64,000 nt of DNA from Acanthacorydalis orientalis (lineage: Eukaryota; Arthropoda; Insecta; Megaloptera; Corydalidae). The stretch is from positions 17,197,422-17,261,421 of the forward strand of contig CM068319.1 of assembly GCA_034766995.1 (NCBI GenBank), in the 5' to 3' direction. This document shows, piece by piece, positions 38,717 to 53,225 of the stretch (positions are counted from its first letter, which is position 1; the number at the start of each line of letters is the position of its first letter). The translations under genes were made by a program, and so were the position numbers. The notes beneath the pieces were generated by a model that saw only the letters and a program-made list of their open reading frames with translations, searched no databases and was not told where the DNA came from.

Positions 38717-39531
38717 TGTCGTTTGATAAGTATGGTAAAAAAGTAAATTACACTGTATTTTTGTAAAAATGAATTTTATTTCTCAACAGAGTCTCCACTG
38801 AGGGGTATACACTTGGTACAGAGAGTCTGCCAAATTTCCATTGACAGTGACGATGACATCCTCTTTCAACGATAATTTCTTCCCACCAGTCAAATTTACA
38901 AGTTTGAGTAGAGAAAGAATTCGCATGGGGTCAAGTCCAGAGAATAGGGTGAATGACGAATCAATTCGAAACCTAATTCGTGCGATTTTGTGATTGCAAC
39001 GCTCGATTTGTGGGACGGTGAGTTGTCCTGGTGAAAGAGGAGCACTTTCTGTGCGCCAATCTTGACCGTTTTGGTTTCAGCTCCTCTTTCAAACTGTCCA
39101 ATAATGCATAATAGGCTCCTGTTATCGTTTTTCCCTTCGTTAAGTAGTCGATAAGGATGATTCCTTGGGAATCTCAGAAAATAGTGACCATCACCTTCCC
39201 AGCTGACAAAATCGCCTTCGTCTTCTTCGGCGCACTTTCACCAGTCGTTGTTCACTTCTTCGACTGTTACTTAGACTAAGGTGTGTAGTGGTAAATCCAT
39301 GTATCATCCACGACGACGAATCGACGCAAAAAGGCCTACTCGTTTTTTCCCATTTTTACAGCAACTGCTACAATTCTCACTTCAAACATCTGTAGAACGT
39401 GATACCGAGTCGCTTCTAGCTAAAATTTCGCCTATGCCAATTTGAGAAGTGATACTTGATACCAGTGACGTTACCAAATGAATGGTGGCACCAAATCATA
39501 GAAATTTACCGAGCTTATCAAACGACCCACG
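38713..39531 (-). mobile_element. Mariner pseudo-element (GGGTCGTTTGATAAG ends), 819 bp
   Basis: The right end read inward is CGTGGGTCGTTTGATAAGCT and the left end TGAGTGTCGTTTGATAAGTA; TA flanks both sides. Minus-strand pieces show VDDTWIYHYTP, VLLFHQDNSPSHKSS and HSPYSLDLTPCEFFLY, the D,D34D mariner signature, with stops and shifts between them. The third catalytic Asp is Glu (PCEF). The N-terminal DNA-binding part is missing. It sits exactly at the end of a (CT)n(TA)n tract and is followed by another (TA)n tract. Confidence 0.88.
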
Positions 39532-39535
39532 TATT

Positions 39536-39589
<54 letters not shown>

Positions 39590-39761
39590 AATTAAAAATA
39601 CACAAAAAAATATTATAATTAGTCTAACGTTTACAAACAACAACTATTTTGATTAAAAATTATCAAGATAATTCTAAATTTAAATCAATACTTTTCATGC
39701 TATTCTCAGAAATAAATATTTGTGTTTGTTTAAAACATGTTTGTTTTGTATTATATTAAAA

Positions 39762-39779
39762 ATACATACATACATACAA

Positions 39780-39855
<76 letters not shown>
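39762..39855. repeat. (CATA)n(CA)n(TA)n compound microsatellite
   Basis: The blocks lie in this order on the plus strand, 230 bases to the right of the mariner at 38713-39531. Confidence 0.95.
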
Positions 39856-42534
39856 TTACGTTAATTGAAATTAAACAAAATATGTTTTTGATTACTCTGA
39901 GTAGGTGTACATTTCTTTCCACATTTATTAAAAATCGAATATATTAGATAACATATTTTGAATATCCGTTAATTGTACCTTTTTTATTCAACGTGAATAT
40001 AATTATTATAAAGTAAATGAAAGATTTTTACTGTTTACTATAAAACTACCTAAAACCAAATCTAAACATCAAAAAAAAACAACAAAAACAACAACATAGA
40101 CTGTTAAAACTCAACACACTTTTATATATTTATCTCCTGATTTTAGTTCAGTGCACTGTATTGCATTCTATCCCAACGTATTTGTTAAAATTTACTTAAT
40201 GCGAACAAAACATACGTTTATAGGTACTTAGCTAACATAAAATGTATGTAACTATTATCCACTTGCATGTATCGTGTAATTACATTAAAATAATGAATAT
40301 TCTTAAATTAATAGATACATATAGTGTCATATTACAGTGTTTTCAAACATTTATAACAAGATTATCAAAATATAACAAAATAATCCTTCAATGTTAACAA
40401 ATATTAATTCAGTGGGAACAAGTATACATTATCTATATAAGATAATAAATATATCTTAATATATAAATATTATATTTAATATGTATTGCAATAGGAACAC
40501 ATTTCACTATTTACAACACAAATTAAAGAATACTAACTGTATCTGAAGATAGCACGCATACCTTAAATTCCTTTATGTGATTCAGTATTCTACAACATAA
40601 AAGTAATCGATAAAAATGATTAATCAGTCAGGAATTTAAGATTTTAAATTGTATTTTAATTGGAGTTAAAGGAAACAGGATAACAAAGCATTAGAAATTA
40701 TTAAATTCAAATTAATTAGCTATGCATATGATACCGCCTAATTTAACTATAAGTAGTAAATACCTTTATATTGAATTATATTGTAGATACAATTTATTTC
40801 ATATATGATAAATAAAAATATTCAATACTGTTAATTAATGATCTTCACACCTCTTAAAAGTAACGAATGTCCTGCCTGAATGAATAACACACTTTTTTCA
40901 AATATTTTCAATAATTTTTGATAACAGTTTCAAGAACGTACTTCCAGAATTAAAAAGTATGTATTACAGATAGTTCTTAAAAAAATAATACTCTAAATTT
41001 TATTGAATTGTGCAATAAATATGTGTATTATTCAACAACATAGACTCGAATGAATATATGCTAACAGACCTAAAAAAAATATATAACCTAATTATGCTGA
41101 ATTGCAGTAATTTAGAAAAGAAGGTTCGTTATTTTTTAATTTTGAGTATTAAAAAGTAACAGTAAATTATACATAGATACCATCAAGTATATCATCTAGT
41201 ATACCATCAACTGTCCCAGTAATTTTATAACTGTTTGGGTTATTACCGATATAATATTTTTGAAATTACTTTCAAATATTAATAAAATAATTTCAAGCCA
41301 GATATAGAATTTAATTTTATTCACATGTTTGTAATTTAATAATTTGTAATATGCTATATTTTGAAAATTACTTTTAGTGAAATAATCTTGTACAGATTTT
41401 AGTACAACATACTCGTATATCATAATTTAAAATATGAGGTATGGAGCTAAGTTAAAGAAAATCACGCCGCAACTTATATTTATAATAGATTATGTATATT
41501 TTTTTATCATTTTTATGACTATTATGTTTCAATTTATCAATAGATAAAAGAAACTAATTATTTTAAAATATTTGTAATGAAAATATTTTTTCTCACGATT
41601 GTAAAAAGATAACATAATTCAATTATATTTATTGAGATTTACAAAAATAGAAACGTACTTTTCAGAATGACGGAAACATTAGATTACATTAAAAAGATTA
41701 TATCATGAAGATTACTAATAAGATATTCATTAATAACAGCGATCAAAATTGCCAAATTAAAAACTACTTTTGTAGTTTTTTATTCGTCATTGATTTTCAT
41801 TTATGTACATTAATAAAATAAGTCTTAATTTATGGGAAATTAAGTCCGGTTCAAGGGAAATTTACACAGATATGAAATAAAATATAATCAGGTATAAAAT
41901 ACCAAACGAATGTTTTTCGCTTAACAAAACACAAAAAAAATATGTAGTTTGTGAGATGAAAAAATTTGATTATTAAAATGAGTGTATACACAATATTTAG
42001 CTAGCGAAGTGCCCTAAAACCCAAATAACCCAAGTATAAACAGAGTGTCAGAACTGTATTGTAAAAGATTCCACTTTTCATGTTCTTATATAATTGATTC
42101 TAAGATATGAGGAATTGACACAAAACACAACCAAGTTTATTGAATTGATTTTTCGATAAGAAACTAATACAATATTTCTTAACATCAAAGTTAATATTGT
42201 AAAATTTCTTAAATTTCGAGAAATAATGAAAACCCTTCACAGGGCTTCCTATTTCAAAAGGTATTTCTATTTCATACATAACTATTTTAAAGATTTTTTT
42301 AACTACGTCTGAAATGAGATTTTGTTAAGATATCCATATTAAACTTCATATGAACTAGAGGTATAGTTGTCATCTCGAAAATTTCAAATAATGAATTCTG
42401 CCAGTTTTCTAGATGACTCATGTATGAATGAATTTTATTAACACACTTGAGTCTGGTTTCTTAAAAAACAGCATATTTAGTAAACAGTTTTTTTATGATT
42501 TCTATAGTTTTAAAAAATGAATGCATCTAGTATG

Positions 42535-42588
<54 letters not shown>

Positions 42589-42762
42589 AACTATAATAAA
42601 AAGACAAAAAAGATTTATTTACAAAATAAAATATTTAATGAAAAATTTAGACACCTGTTAATATTTATAGAAAAATTAATTGAACAATAAAGAAACCTTT
42701 ATATTTCTTCAATAAAGCATTGTTCAAACAATCTATTGTTCTCTTCTTACTGAAAATTCCTC

Positions 42763-42828
<66 letters not shown>

Positions 42829-43519
42829 CTTTATATATATAAAATCTATCTTTCTCTAAAAAATGTCTAATAATTATTTAAGAACTCAATTAGGGATGAA
42901 ATTTCAAGTATAATTTAAAAATCCACCTGGGTGTATATTTTCTACAAAATGTATAAATAGTCTATAATTTCGTAGCAATTGTCAAGCTCTGTATGAAGAC
43001 ATCTGTTGTTCAGACTTGATTTTTTCTTACTTTTACACACTTTAGTGTATTTTACCTCAGGCGACCACCCAAACAGCGTTTACCACGAACCGACTCTGAC
43101 CATTAACAGGTAATTTTAAATCAGTGAAAAAAATACATAACAATTTTCATTATAATAAAAGACGTTTCGATTTATTTACACTAAAGAACATCATTGCTAA
43201 GCAAAAGTAAAAAAGTAAAAAAATATATTTCACAAGCGCTGATATATTTTCAGAAACTACCAGCTATTAAATGAATCGCCAATGTAGGTAAGCCATGACC
43301 TCAATGTTTATATCCGAGAGAAAATATAATTACTAAATATATAGATATTTATTTTTTCCCAATCAACAGGAAATGAGAGTCCTTAACAATTAACTGATTA
43401 GTGAAGATCAACCTTGACACCATTATAAAGCAGATAGATGTCAACAAGAAGGATGTGTAGGATACAGGTATTTAAAATTTGAAAAAAAATTACTATGTAT
43501 ATATAGATATATATTTATT

Positions 43520-43565
<46 letters not shown>

Positions 43566-44724
43566 TACACAATAAGTGATATAGGTTATTAATATAATAT
43601 ATATATTTTGTTTATTAATCATATCACAGTTATAGCACGCCTGATTAACAAATGTCGATATGCCGTCATAATATTCTTTATAACAGCATCGCATGAATAA
43701 TCAGTCGGTCTGTACAATACATTAAATTACAAATACAGCTAATTTACTTTGGTAATATTTTTTTACGTTTATAGTTGTACCATTTCATATGTACTTGAAG
43801 GGTGTTTGTTTAAAAACTAAATTGATTTCATTTTTTTTTTTGTTTTACATACATTATATACATTTCTATTGTTTCATCATTTTGTGTTCTACGAAATGAA
43901 AACGTTGAATAAAACAGGTGTGGTTTGTATTCAGCATACGAAACGCATTATTATTATTTGTTGTTGTTACTGATTTATCATACGACATGCATTAAATTAT
44001 TGCCTTTGTATGATACAGATATCAACTTCATTCTTAAATCGATGCATTCACTTCAGTATAAATGTTATTTCATATATTTATCAGCCATTTGTCTACAATC
44101 GAATAAAATTTAATGGCTCAATATAGAAGCTTAAGTAGCAACCGATTGATCAAGATGTATTATTATAAATTCAGATCGACTATATACGAACTTAAAGATC
44201 AATAAGAATTAATCACTAAATTTTTTATATGAACATTGTAGGTTTTAGTAAACATCATAAAAATAAGTTCTATATCGTGTTTTTTTTAAATAAAAAAAAC
44301 AGTTAATATTTAAATGAAGAGTATACAGACATGATATAACATAATTAAGAAATTCGTCAGAAAAATTATCTTAAAACAAATAATTGATAAAACATGTTTA
44401 ATAAGATATTTTATTCTGATAAAAGATTATAATAAAAATCATTATACATTACTTTATCGGAATATTAAAATTAATACCTTATCTGAATTTAAAAGAACAT
44501 TCCAAACATTATATACATAAAGAACGAATTCATCGGAAGAAATAATACGTATGATCACATTTTATTTTTCTTAGAAACAGTTTGCGTATTTTTAAGAGTA
44601 AATAAAATCATATTGGCACATTATTTTTCCAGTAATTATTGATAAGTGTTCAAATATACATTTCTTTTAACAAATTGGTTTATGGTTGAAAAAAAGAGTT
44701 GTGATTATAGAACCATTCTTTACG

Positions 44725-44781
<57 letters not shown>

Positions 44782-45034
44782 CATATACCACTATAATAAT
44801 ACATTGTTAAATATTTTTAAAATAAAAAAAAATCTGTAAGAGTTTTATAAATATTCCGATTGAATTTTTAATTAATTCTACAACTACCTGGCTGACTTTT
44901 TGTGTCACATTTGAACTTCAAAGAGCTACATTATTTACAAATAAATTGATTTCGAATATATAGAACTATGTACTATAATGTATAGATTATTATTATTTAC
45001 GCTTGTTTATTATTTTCCATAAAATAGGATATTT

Positions 45035-45081
45035 GTGTCACGAAAGACTTGTGTTCACGAAACACAAGTCTTTCTAGACAC
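45035..45081. repeat. Short perfect hairpin
   Basis: GAAAGACTTGTGTT (45042-45055) and AACACAAGTCTTTC (45061-45074) pair perfectly across a 5-base loop. After a 2x2 internal loop, GTGTC and GACAC extend the stem to 19 pairs. It is shorter than a usual microRNA precursor and has no terminator context. Confidence 0.5.
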
Positions 45082-45724
45082 CGTTTAAAAAAATTAAGTA
45101 AAACGGAATCTACCTCAATGTATTTTTAAGATAAATCTTTTTTTTAAAAAAAAAACAATTTACTTCAAATAACTAAATATTTGGTATTTAATTACAGAAT
45201 TGAATCTTCATTTTATCTTGTCATAAGATTAAAAATATTAAAAAATATTAAAACTATTCCTTTTTTTTGAACAAGTTTTTGTAAACCAACAACGTCGTTA
45301 AGTAACAAAAGTGCTGCCCATTTCCATTATCTACCAGCCGTGCAGATAATCAGTTAACACGATAATTTATGGCAATACTTCAAATTATAACAGAATTTTT
45401 TAAGTGTTAAGCAAGCACATAAATAGTAAATATAAAAATGGGTTCAAATATAGAAACTAAAAATTTTTATGACTATAAAATAATGATAAAAGATTAAATT
45501 TAAATATATCTACCATAGAATTAAACTAAAAAGGAGCATTAAATAGCGAAGGATTCGGATAGTAATACAGTATTTACTCTCTTAATATTTTATTCAATTA
45601 ATGAAATATAAAAATGATTCTTATTTTTTTCTAATAAATTGAAAATGTCCTTCATAAACAATATATTTAAGTTTTCAAATAAATTGTAAATATTTACTTT
45701 ATATTCACGAACTGTAGGTATTGA

Positions 45725-45776
<52 letters not shown>

Positions 45777-46825
45777 TAAATTTCTTCCTAATTATCTGCC
45801 CTAACCTGTGATCCTAGCATGATCTACATTTTATATTAAATGAAAAAAAAATAGTAGCAAAATTTGAAAATAAGAGAATAAGTTATAAAATAAATAATTA
45901 TAAATGCACAACGTTTATATAAATAGATATTTTCAAAATACATATTTTAAGAAAATATTAATTTGAAATCCCAGACTATATTTGATATTCATGCCTGGAA
46001 GAGACAACTTTTATACTTAAGAATAAATCGTGTACATAAAAAAACCAGATGAGTCACAGATCTCGAATGAAAATTATGTTATTGCAAGTCATTATTGAAT
46101 TGTTTAATTGAATATGAATTCCAACTCGTTTTCAACCATTAGAATAAACCATATTATTCAATCATTTATGAATATCTTACAACAATGCATCACTTCCGTA
46201 TAATTTATGAAGAAATAATTAATAAAACGACTGTTGATTTAATCATTAAAGCGACGATATAAAATGCATCGTTTGTAATCTGATTCGTTGTATTAAATGG
46301 TATAATCTATAGGTACCAATGCATGTAAGCATGGTAAGAAATAATTCTTTTTGAAATAAATAAATTAACATACAGCTACAATACTTCATTTGCGAATTAA
46401 AACTGTTTCATTTCATTTCATTACATATAATTAATCAAATAATATTTAACAACCGAAAGATTAATTTTAATGCCATTTCAGTAACAGTACTGCGATTTTA
46501 TAAAATATGTTTACGTTTTATACCTCTTTAAATTTTTATTTATCTCTATAAACCACACCTATTTCTGCCAGTTACAAGTTGATTTACTTTCAAGACAAGT
46601 TAAACCGTAGTAGTTTGTCTACTTGATAGTTTGAAGTACTAGTTATTTAATATAACTTTAATTTGATTTTTTTATTGAGTTGTTTAAACCTTACACACCC
46701 AGTATTTCAATATGATACAAAATATTGTTTTATTCATCAAAGAATGGTATAAAATTTTAGTATAAATCTAGCTAGCAGCAAATGATCGACCAGCATCGAA
46801 CCGACTTAATATTATAGTCTGCATT

Positions 46826-46889
<64 letters not shown>

Positions 46890-46927
46890 ATCGTCTATCA
46901 CTAATATAAAATTACCAAAATCGTTAG

Positions 46928-47570
46928 CCCTTTGGAGCCGGGCAGCGAGAAAGAGTGCTAAATTTGTTTAACAAATATTTTTCAATTAATTGGACATTCT
47001 TTTATGGTAAAATAATAAAAATTACAAATTTACAGGTTACAACAAAAAATATGTTAATTCAGATTAGCTATTAGAAATTTCATATCTATCTGATATATCG
47101 TTGATAATATTCGCGGAAACACAAATCTCTTGATTGAAAACATAAAATCGGAAGCGAGAAAATCGATTACAATTAAAAATTTGAAGAAATAATATTACTG
47201 TTGAGTTTGAAAAATTTTTAAACAATCAAGTGTGCACAAAACGGTTTCACATCAGTCACATCTTGTACCTGGACGTAGAGTCTCGAAATTTTTTATAAGC
47301 TTTCTTCTAATGATTAACTTTTAGAAAAAAAATATTCTTCAAACAATTCTTAAAATCACAATTTTTATAGGAATACAAATAAAAAAACAGGGATTTTTCT
47401 GATTTTTTGACGACCGTAATTTTTTTTAATGAAAGAAAAGTTATAAATTTAATCTCATTAGAACGAGACTGGTGACCTTTAAATATATTATCCAAAAAAT
47501 AGAGCTCTGAGATCATAGTTTCTGTAGAAAACATCAATGGATTTCTAGATCCATGCCCGGCTACAAAGGG
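46928..47570. mobile_element. piggyBac-like non-autonomous element, 643 bp
   Basis: Ends CCCTTTGGAGCCGGGCA and CCCTTTGTAGCCGGGCA are inverted repeats with one mismatch in 17. The flanks are TTAG (46924-46927) and TTAA (47571-47574), consistent with a TTAA target with one later substitution. The CCCTTTG start is usual for piggyBac. No transposase frame is present. Confidence 0.8.
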
Positions 47571-48230
47571 TTAATAAAATCAGTTAATGTCAGAGAAATG
47601 TTGTCAGCCCGCGTCTGAAACGGAGCGGATAGTGTGAATAGTGAATCACAAACTAACAATCGAAAATTAAATTTTTATTGTATTTCTATCAAGTCGCTTC
47701 CTTTTTTATAGATAAAAATAGATGATAAAAAATAATCATATTGAAATTGTTTGGAGAGTGTATAATATGAAGCAGAAAATATATAGAAACAATAACATGA
47801 AAATCATATATGTAGGAAGATCGGAGGAAAAAAAGAATTCAATTGAAAATTCTTTACAAAAAATCCAGAAACCGTTTTAACATTTCCTTCATAATAAAGA
47901 TTTTTCTATCCATATTTTTCTGTGTTCCGATACGAACCGTCAGATTACTTTCAGAACATTTTTTTTAAAAATTATTTGAACAAAAATTATAGAAACAAGT
48001 ATCAATTCGATTAGTTGCATCTGATGGTCACTTACAAATTCGATAGTGTTAACAAATAAGAAAACTCTCGACGCAATGCTAGTCGGTTGTTTACCACTGG
48101 CTAGATGTATTAAAAAAAACAGTCTTAATAAATGGAAAGAAAAACATATTCTATGCAAATAAAAAAATATAAAACCGTACATAAAAAAATAATAATTGAT
48201 ATGTTCTCATACCATTCTGCATAAAAACAC

Positions 48231-48267
48231 TCTCTCTCCCTCTATCTATCTATCCGCCTCTCTCTCT

Positions 48268-48302
<35 letters not shown>
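48231..48302. repeat. (CT)n(TA)n compound microsatellite
   Basis: CT units mixed with CTAT and CCGC steps are followed by pure TA. Confidence 0.95.
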
Positions 48303-48308
<6 letters not shown>

Positions 48309-48370
48309 CTTTGTAAAAACAGATTAAAAAGTATTTTCTACTTTGTTTCTCAACATATTTCTATTAAAGT

Positions 48371-48556
48371 TTTGTCCTGACGATCCTTGTCTTTTTGGGT
48401 CATCTGATTGTGTTCCCACTAGCATTTTCAACACATACCATCTTCACGTAGGTATTTGATGTAGATATCTACCTGAAGATGTCACACGTGCTGAAACTAA
48501 TAGTATACACCAGATACTCCTATGATCCAAAAGAATAACAGATCAACGGAATCGCA
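48371..48556. repeat. Family A fold-back repeat, copy 7
   Basis: The left arm is TTTGTCCTGACGATCC then TTGTCTTTTTGGGTCATCTG. The right arm read inward is TTTGCGATTCCGTTGATCTG then TTATTCTTTTGGATCAT. The centre carries a small palindrome, GTAGATATCTAC, near 48458. It follows the (CT)n(TA)n tract ending at 48302 by about 70 bases. Confidence 0.7.
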
Positions 48557-49130
48557 AATATTAAAACACAGAGTAATGATTTTTCTATTAATTTATATCA
48601 ACTTATAACTGATCACATTTCCATTTTGTATCGTTCTGTCAGAACACAAAATACATTTCTTTGTACCGAATTCATAATTTTGCACACGATTTTCATATCA
48701 TCCGACTTTTTACACTAAATGGACAAGCACTTAGAAGTAATACAAACAACATGTTCGATTTTTTTATGAAATTTATCTTACATTATAAATACAATGAAAT
48801 AATATACAAAGATCTAAAATAAAATATCCACAAGTTTATTCAGAACTCGTATTTTTAACATTTTGAAATGATTCGATTTCTGATATTATTTAGATCCTAT
48901 AAATAACATGTTACTCAGATCATACTGAGCAGATTCAAAAAATTGAGAAAGTAATTAAATCCTATAATAATAATACACAATGCTTCATATTTTTTATCAC
49001 TTCTATTTTTAAAAACGAATAAAAATTATTTTAATACTTCAGTTTATTTAATACATCTTTATTGTTGATCATAGTTTAACTATATAAATTTATTGGAAAG
49101 TACACAATGTGATAATTCAATTAAAATTAT

Positions 49131-49190
<60 letters not shown>

Positions 49191-51380
49191 GTATGTATAT
49201 ACAAGCCATTTTGTGAAACACTCACTATTTACATGATACGATTTAGGGTGAATATTAAATCAATTTATTTTCAGGTTCTCCTATATTTAATTTTAACCGT
49301 ATCTTAAATGCGGATAATAGACAATTCAAATCTATATTTTATTTTTTTATTTTTAACTAACATCAGAAAGAATTGTGAATTAATTATAAATTCAACTGTC
49401 AATTGAGACTTTAATTTTTCATTTCATTATAAAGACAAGTGATCAAATTAATCATGTGAAAAAGGATTCATATTATTTCAAAGAGGAAAAACATCTAATC
49501 TTTCCAAACCTTTCAGATATTATATCTGATATTTGACAAAAGACACTAGACTGACAGAATGTGAAGTTTTGATAAAAAATAATTTAGAAAATATTTTCGA
49601 AAGTACGGCCTCGTAATTTTAAATACAGAATGTTATGATTTCAAAACATTTTGAAAATCAAAATAAAAAAATAATAGAATGTTGTTTATAAATTATAAAT
49701 ACTGCTAATTCATTTGATGGAAAAATAACAAAAACCAAACAAGTCAACAACACTTTGAAATGTATTTTCAACAAGAATAAATAATCTTTTGCCTTAACAT
49801 AATAACTTATGCCGTTTTTTTTACATTGACTTACGTTTCCATATAAAAATGTAATTTTTTGATGACATTCTTGGAATTATTAAAAAAATGAAATTGTATG
49901 TATAAAGTTGTGACAGTTTTTAATCAATAAACTATATGCGCGGTATATTTTAAAGAAAATATGAATAGAAGTTATTGAATTGATTTAATTTTCATTTCAT
50001 AAATTGAAATCAATTATCATTACGTTATTGTATCTTGAATTTTGTACCCGACTACTCACTGAATCCCAATGATAAACTCTAAATTTAACTATGTTTCTAA
50101 TATAAAACTAATGGACCGTTCGTTTGAGGTCGCAAATAGAACAACACAATAAATTTCTCATATGTACACTATGATTAAATAAAAGAATATAAAAACGTTT
50201 CATTATTTTTAAACATTTTTTCTCTATAAACAATAATTAAATACTATTTCCTTAAACATAATCGAAATCTCTCAAATATTTAATCAAATATATCTAATAC
50301 CGTTGAATGAAAAAAAATAGCAAGTGCATATTTTTAAATTTTATTCCATCATAATATAAAATCTCGTATAAAAAATCGAACATGTTTTGTACATTACTCA
50401 TATTGAAAATAAAATGTTCACATCTTCAAGTTTTTATTTAGTTACATTCAACCTTTAATGAATACTTAACACTAAGTAATACGTGAACTTTACATTAGAC
50501 AATAAAACACAATTATTTATGTATAATTGAAACATGTGTTTCTATTAAACAAGATCAGAGTGTGAAAGTAAATCGATCTTGAGTCGAATAAAAATAAAAT
50601 TTGTACTGGATGAAACCATGCTAGATGAAACAGTGATTTTCAAACCTTCCGAACATCCTTTCAAACATTTTATTGAAATTTTATTACATTTTTTTTTGTT
50701 ATTTAGTATCAATTTATCAGAAACTTGAAATTTATATCAATAAAAACATGTTATTATTTACTTGAAATGTACTATATAGTAATAAAAATTGATATTAATT
50801 ACTTTATTGCTAACCAATTACAACAATTCGGTTTCATCATTTACATTCCAATAAAATCTAGTTTGAAAACCACTCAATTGCTGAATTCTCTTGATTAAGT
50901 AGTAAGCTTTTTAATTAGATTTTTAGGCAAACAACGAATATACATATTCATTTGAATCATTCCTCCTAATTTATTTACTAGGCCTTAACGTTAACCAGTT
51001 TGGTACTATTCTTGACTAGTGGTCATTTTTTTTAAATAATCTAATCATCAAGTATATAAAAAGACCTGCTACAATATTTTAATTTATTTAATACCAGCAC
51101 GTCGAAGAGATTCATTCTGGTCAACACATTTCGAAAATATGTTCAATCCGTTCACTATTTCTACAAAATTCCATTTCTCGTTTCAGTTCATAATATGAAA
51201 TATTTTTTTTTGTTCTATTAATATACTTTGATAGTTATGTAAGCTTAAGATTAACAACAAATTAAGTATTCAGGTAAAAAAATGTTCTTTTAGTATATTT
51301 ATTTGTAAGCAGATTGCTTTCTAGGCCAAAAAATTAACTAAAAAGAAAATATATCTACCTATGTTCATTTATCTACTTTA

Positions 51381-51430
<50 letters not shown>

Positions 51431-52511
51431 ATAATTTGTATACTTGAAAATATTCTAATAAAACATTATATTTTTTATGTAAACCTTTTTTAAATTTATA
51501 TTCGTATATCTTTAATAACTCTGCTTAAGAGAATAATAATATGTTTTAAAAAAATTAGTTAAGGTCATGATCAAATTAAAGCAGAGGGTAACGAAATAAT
51601 TCTATGCAGCACTGCTTTCAATACCACAATCAAAACAGCGGCATAATTATGCCATCTTTATATTTGTTTGCATTCATCTAAGATCAAAAATAGGAAGCTT
51701 TTAATAACACGTACTAGTTTCTAATATCTATCATCGACTAAACTGAAATCTGTACAGCATTGATACTATAATCAACATTACAATCAATTCCTTCAGTCGA
51801 TACCATTGAGAATAACAGTAGACAATTTAAAAATAAACAATTTAAAAGTTCTGCCACTGTCTCTGTCCTCTGCCACTGCTTTAAGAGAATTAACTTCTGT
51901 ACAAAAATATGATCCCTACTTTTTTCTCTTCATTGCCACTGTTCTCTGCTTTGAGTTTACCATGGCCTTTAACTTTCAAAATTAGACATTAAATATGCGT
52001 TCAAAATATTAAAAATATTGCAATTAAATAACAAGTGTACAATTTTATAAAAATGTTTCTTTGAGCAATTTTTATTTATTAACTTTTTACGGTTATTTAG
52101 GTTCGATATTATGTCCGCGTCCATTTTGGAATATTCATGGCTCCTGTTCTATAGGAATTAAGGAACAATATTTAAAATAATGCCGGAAGATATTTGTTAT
52201 TTATGCACAGAGATACGTTTATTCTATTTTTTTCGATTCTATTTTCCCGGAAAATCTACCTTGTGTATTAAAACGCTTTCTAACGATTCAATTTTTGTTT
52301 ATTAAAGTTTATCGACAAGAATTGATCGAGTATTACATTCATTTTTTTTATATATTGTATAAACGGTTACAAATAAATTTTCTTACATTTAATTGTTAGT
52401 ATGGCTATAGATATCGTTCTATAGAAAAAATAACTTAAAAAAGCTCATTCTAACGTGTATGTAGACTGACCGAAGCGAAAATAACATTAGTAATAATTTT
52501 AACTGAGTTAA

Positions 52512-53225
52512 GGAGCTTTCATAAGTTTGAAATCTTGAAAAAAATGTTTTTTCTTGCATATTATTAAACCTTAATGTCTTAAGTTTCATTACCAAAAAGA
52601 ATTTTGTCGAAATTCCAATAATTCTCTGAGATACAGCGATTTTAGTTGAGGCGGTTCGAAGCGGGACAGGGCTTAGCCCGATCGCTTTCATTCGTCTTTC
52701 TCCGAACTATACTTTTCAAAACGGTGTACATCATATCTCAAAAACTATTCATGTAATTGGCTTGAAATTTTGATTGAACATTGTTAATAACATTTTTTAT
52801 CGGGTGACCGGTTGATTTTTTGATATGCTTTTCCATTTGTTAATAATAAACAATTATGCGAATCAAAAATCGACTTTTTATTCAAACGGCTGCCATTTTT
52901 CCAATTTTCAAAAATTTCAAAAAAATATCCGGTTCTACCAGACTCATTACATTATGCTACAAGTATATTATTCTGTTTTTGGTCTCAGATCAACGCAGTT
53001 ATTGCAATCGTGTACACCGATTGGCCATGCAGCAGATGCAATTCTTTAATTTATTTATAATATCTTTATAGTTTATACAAATTATTCAATAAAAAAATTA
53101 AAAAAGCATGTTCAGTACATGCATTTAATGTATACAAAATTTAAAACCCATAACATTAATTTACACGTCAAAAAAAATATCAAAAAATCGTACTACTTTT
53201 CGAACGGCACACTTATGCAAGCCCC
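52512..53225. mobile_element. TTAA-flanked non-autonomous DNA transposon, 714 bp
   Basis: The inverted ends are GGAGCTTTCATAAGT and GGGGCTTGCATAAGT, 13 of 15 matching, each preceded by TTAA (52508-52511 and 53226-53229). The interior has GC-richer blocks (around 52640-52690 and 53010-53040) but no long frame in either strand that resembles a transposase. The superfamily (piggyBac or Sola3-type, both use TTAA) is not decided. Confidence 0.7.

Noticed and set aside
42910..43125. hAT-like ends near ATCCACCTG and AAATCAGTG, and a GGTCGCCTGAGG match to the hAT at 11014
   Set aside because: Both ends read as right ends and no left end or 8-bp duplication was found; at most it is a fragment.
48036..48100. 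Possible 65-bp minus-strand internal exon with a strong donor (TTT|GTAAGT) and acceptor (TACATCTAG|)
   Set aside because: Two of three frames are open, no family is recognisable and neither end phase links to the candidate exon at 35653.
52180..52310. Plus-strand frame starting MPEDICYLCTEIR, like the start of a zinc-finger-associated domain
   Set aside because: Only one CxxC is present, the frame runs into AT-rich sequence and stops, and there is no splice-supported continuation.
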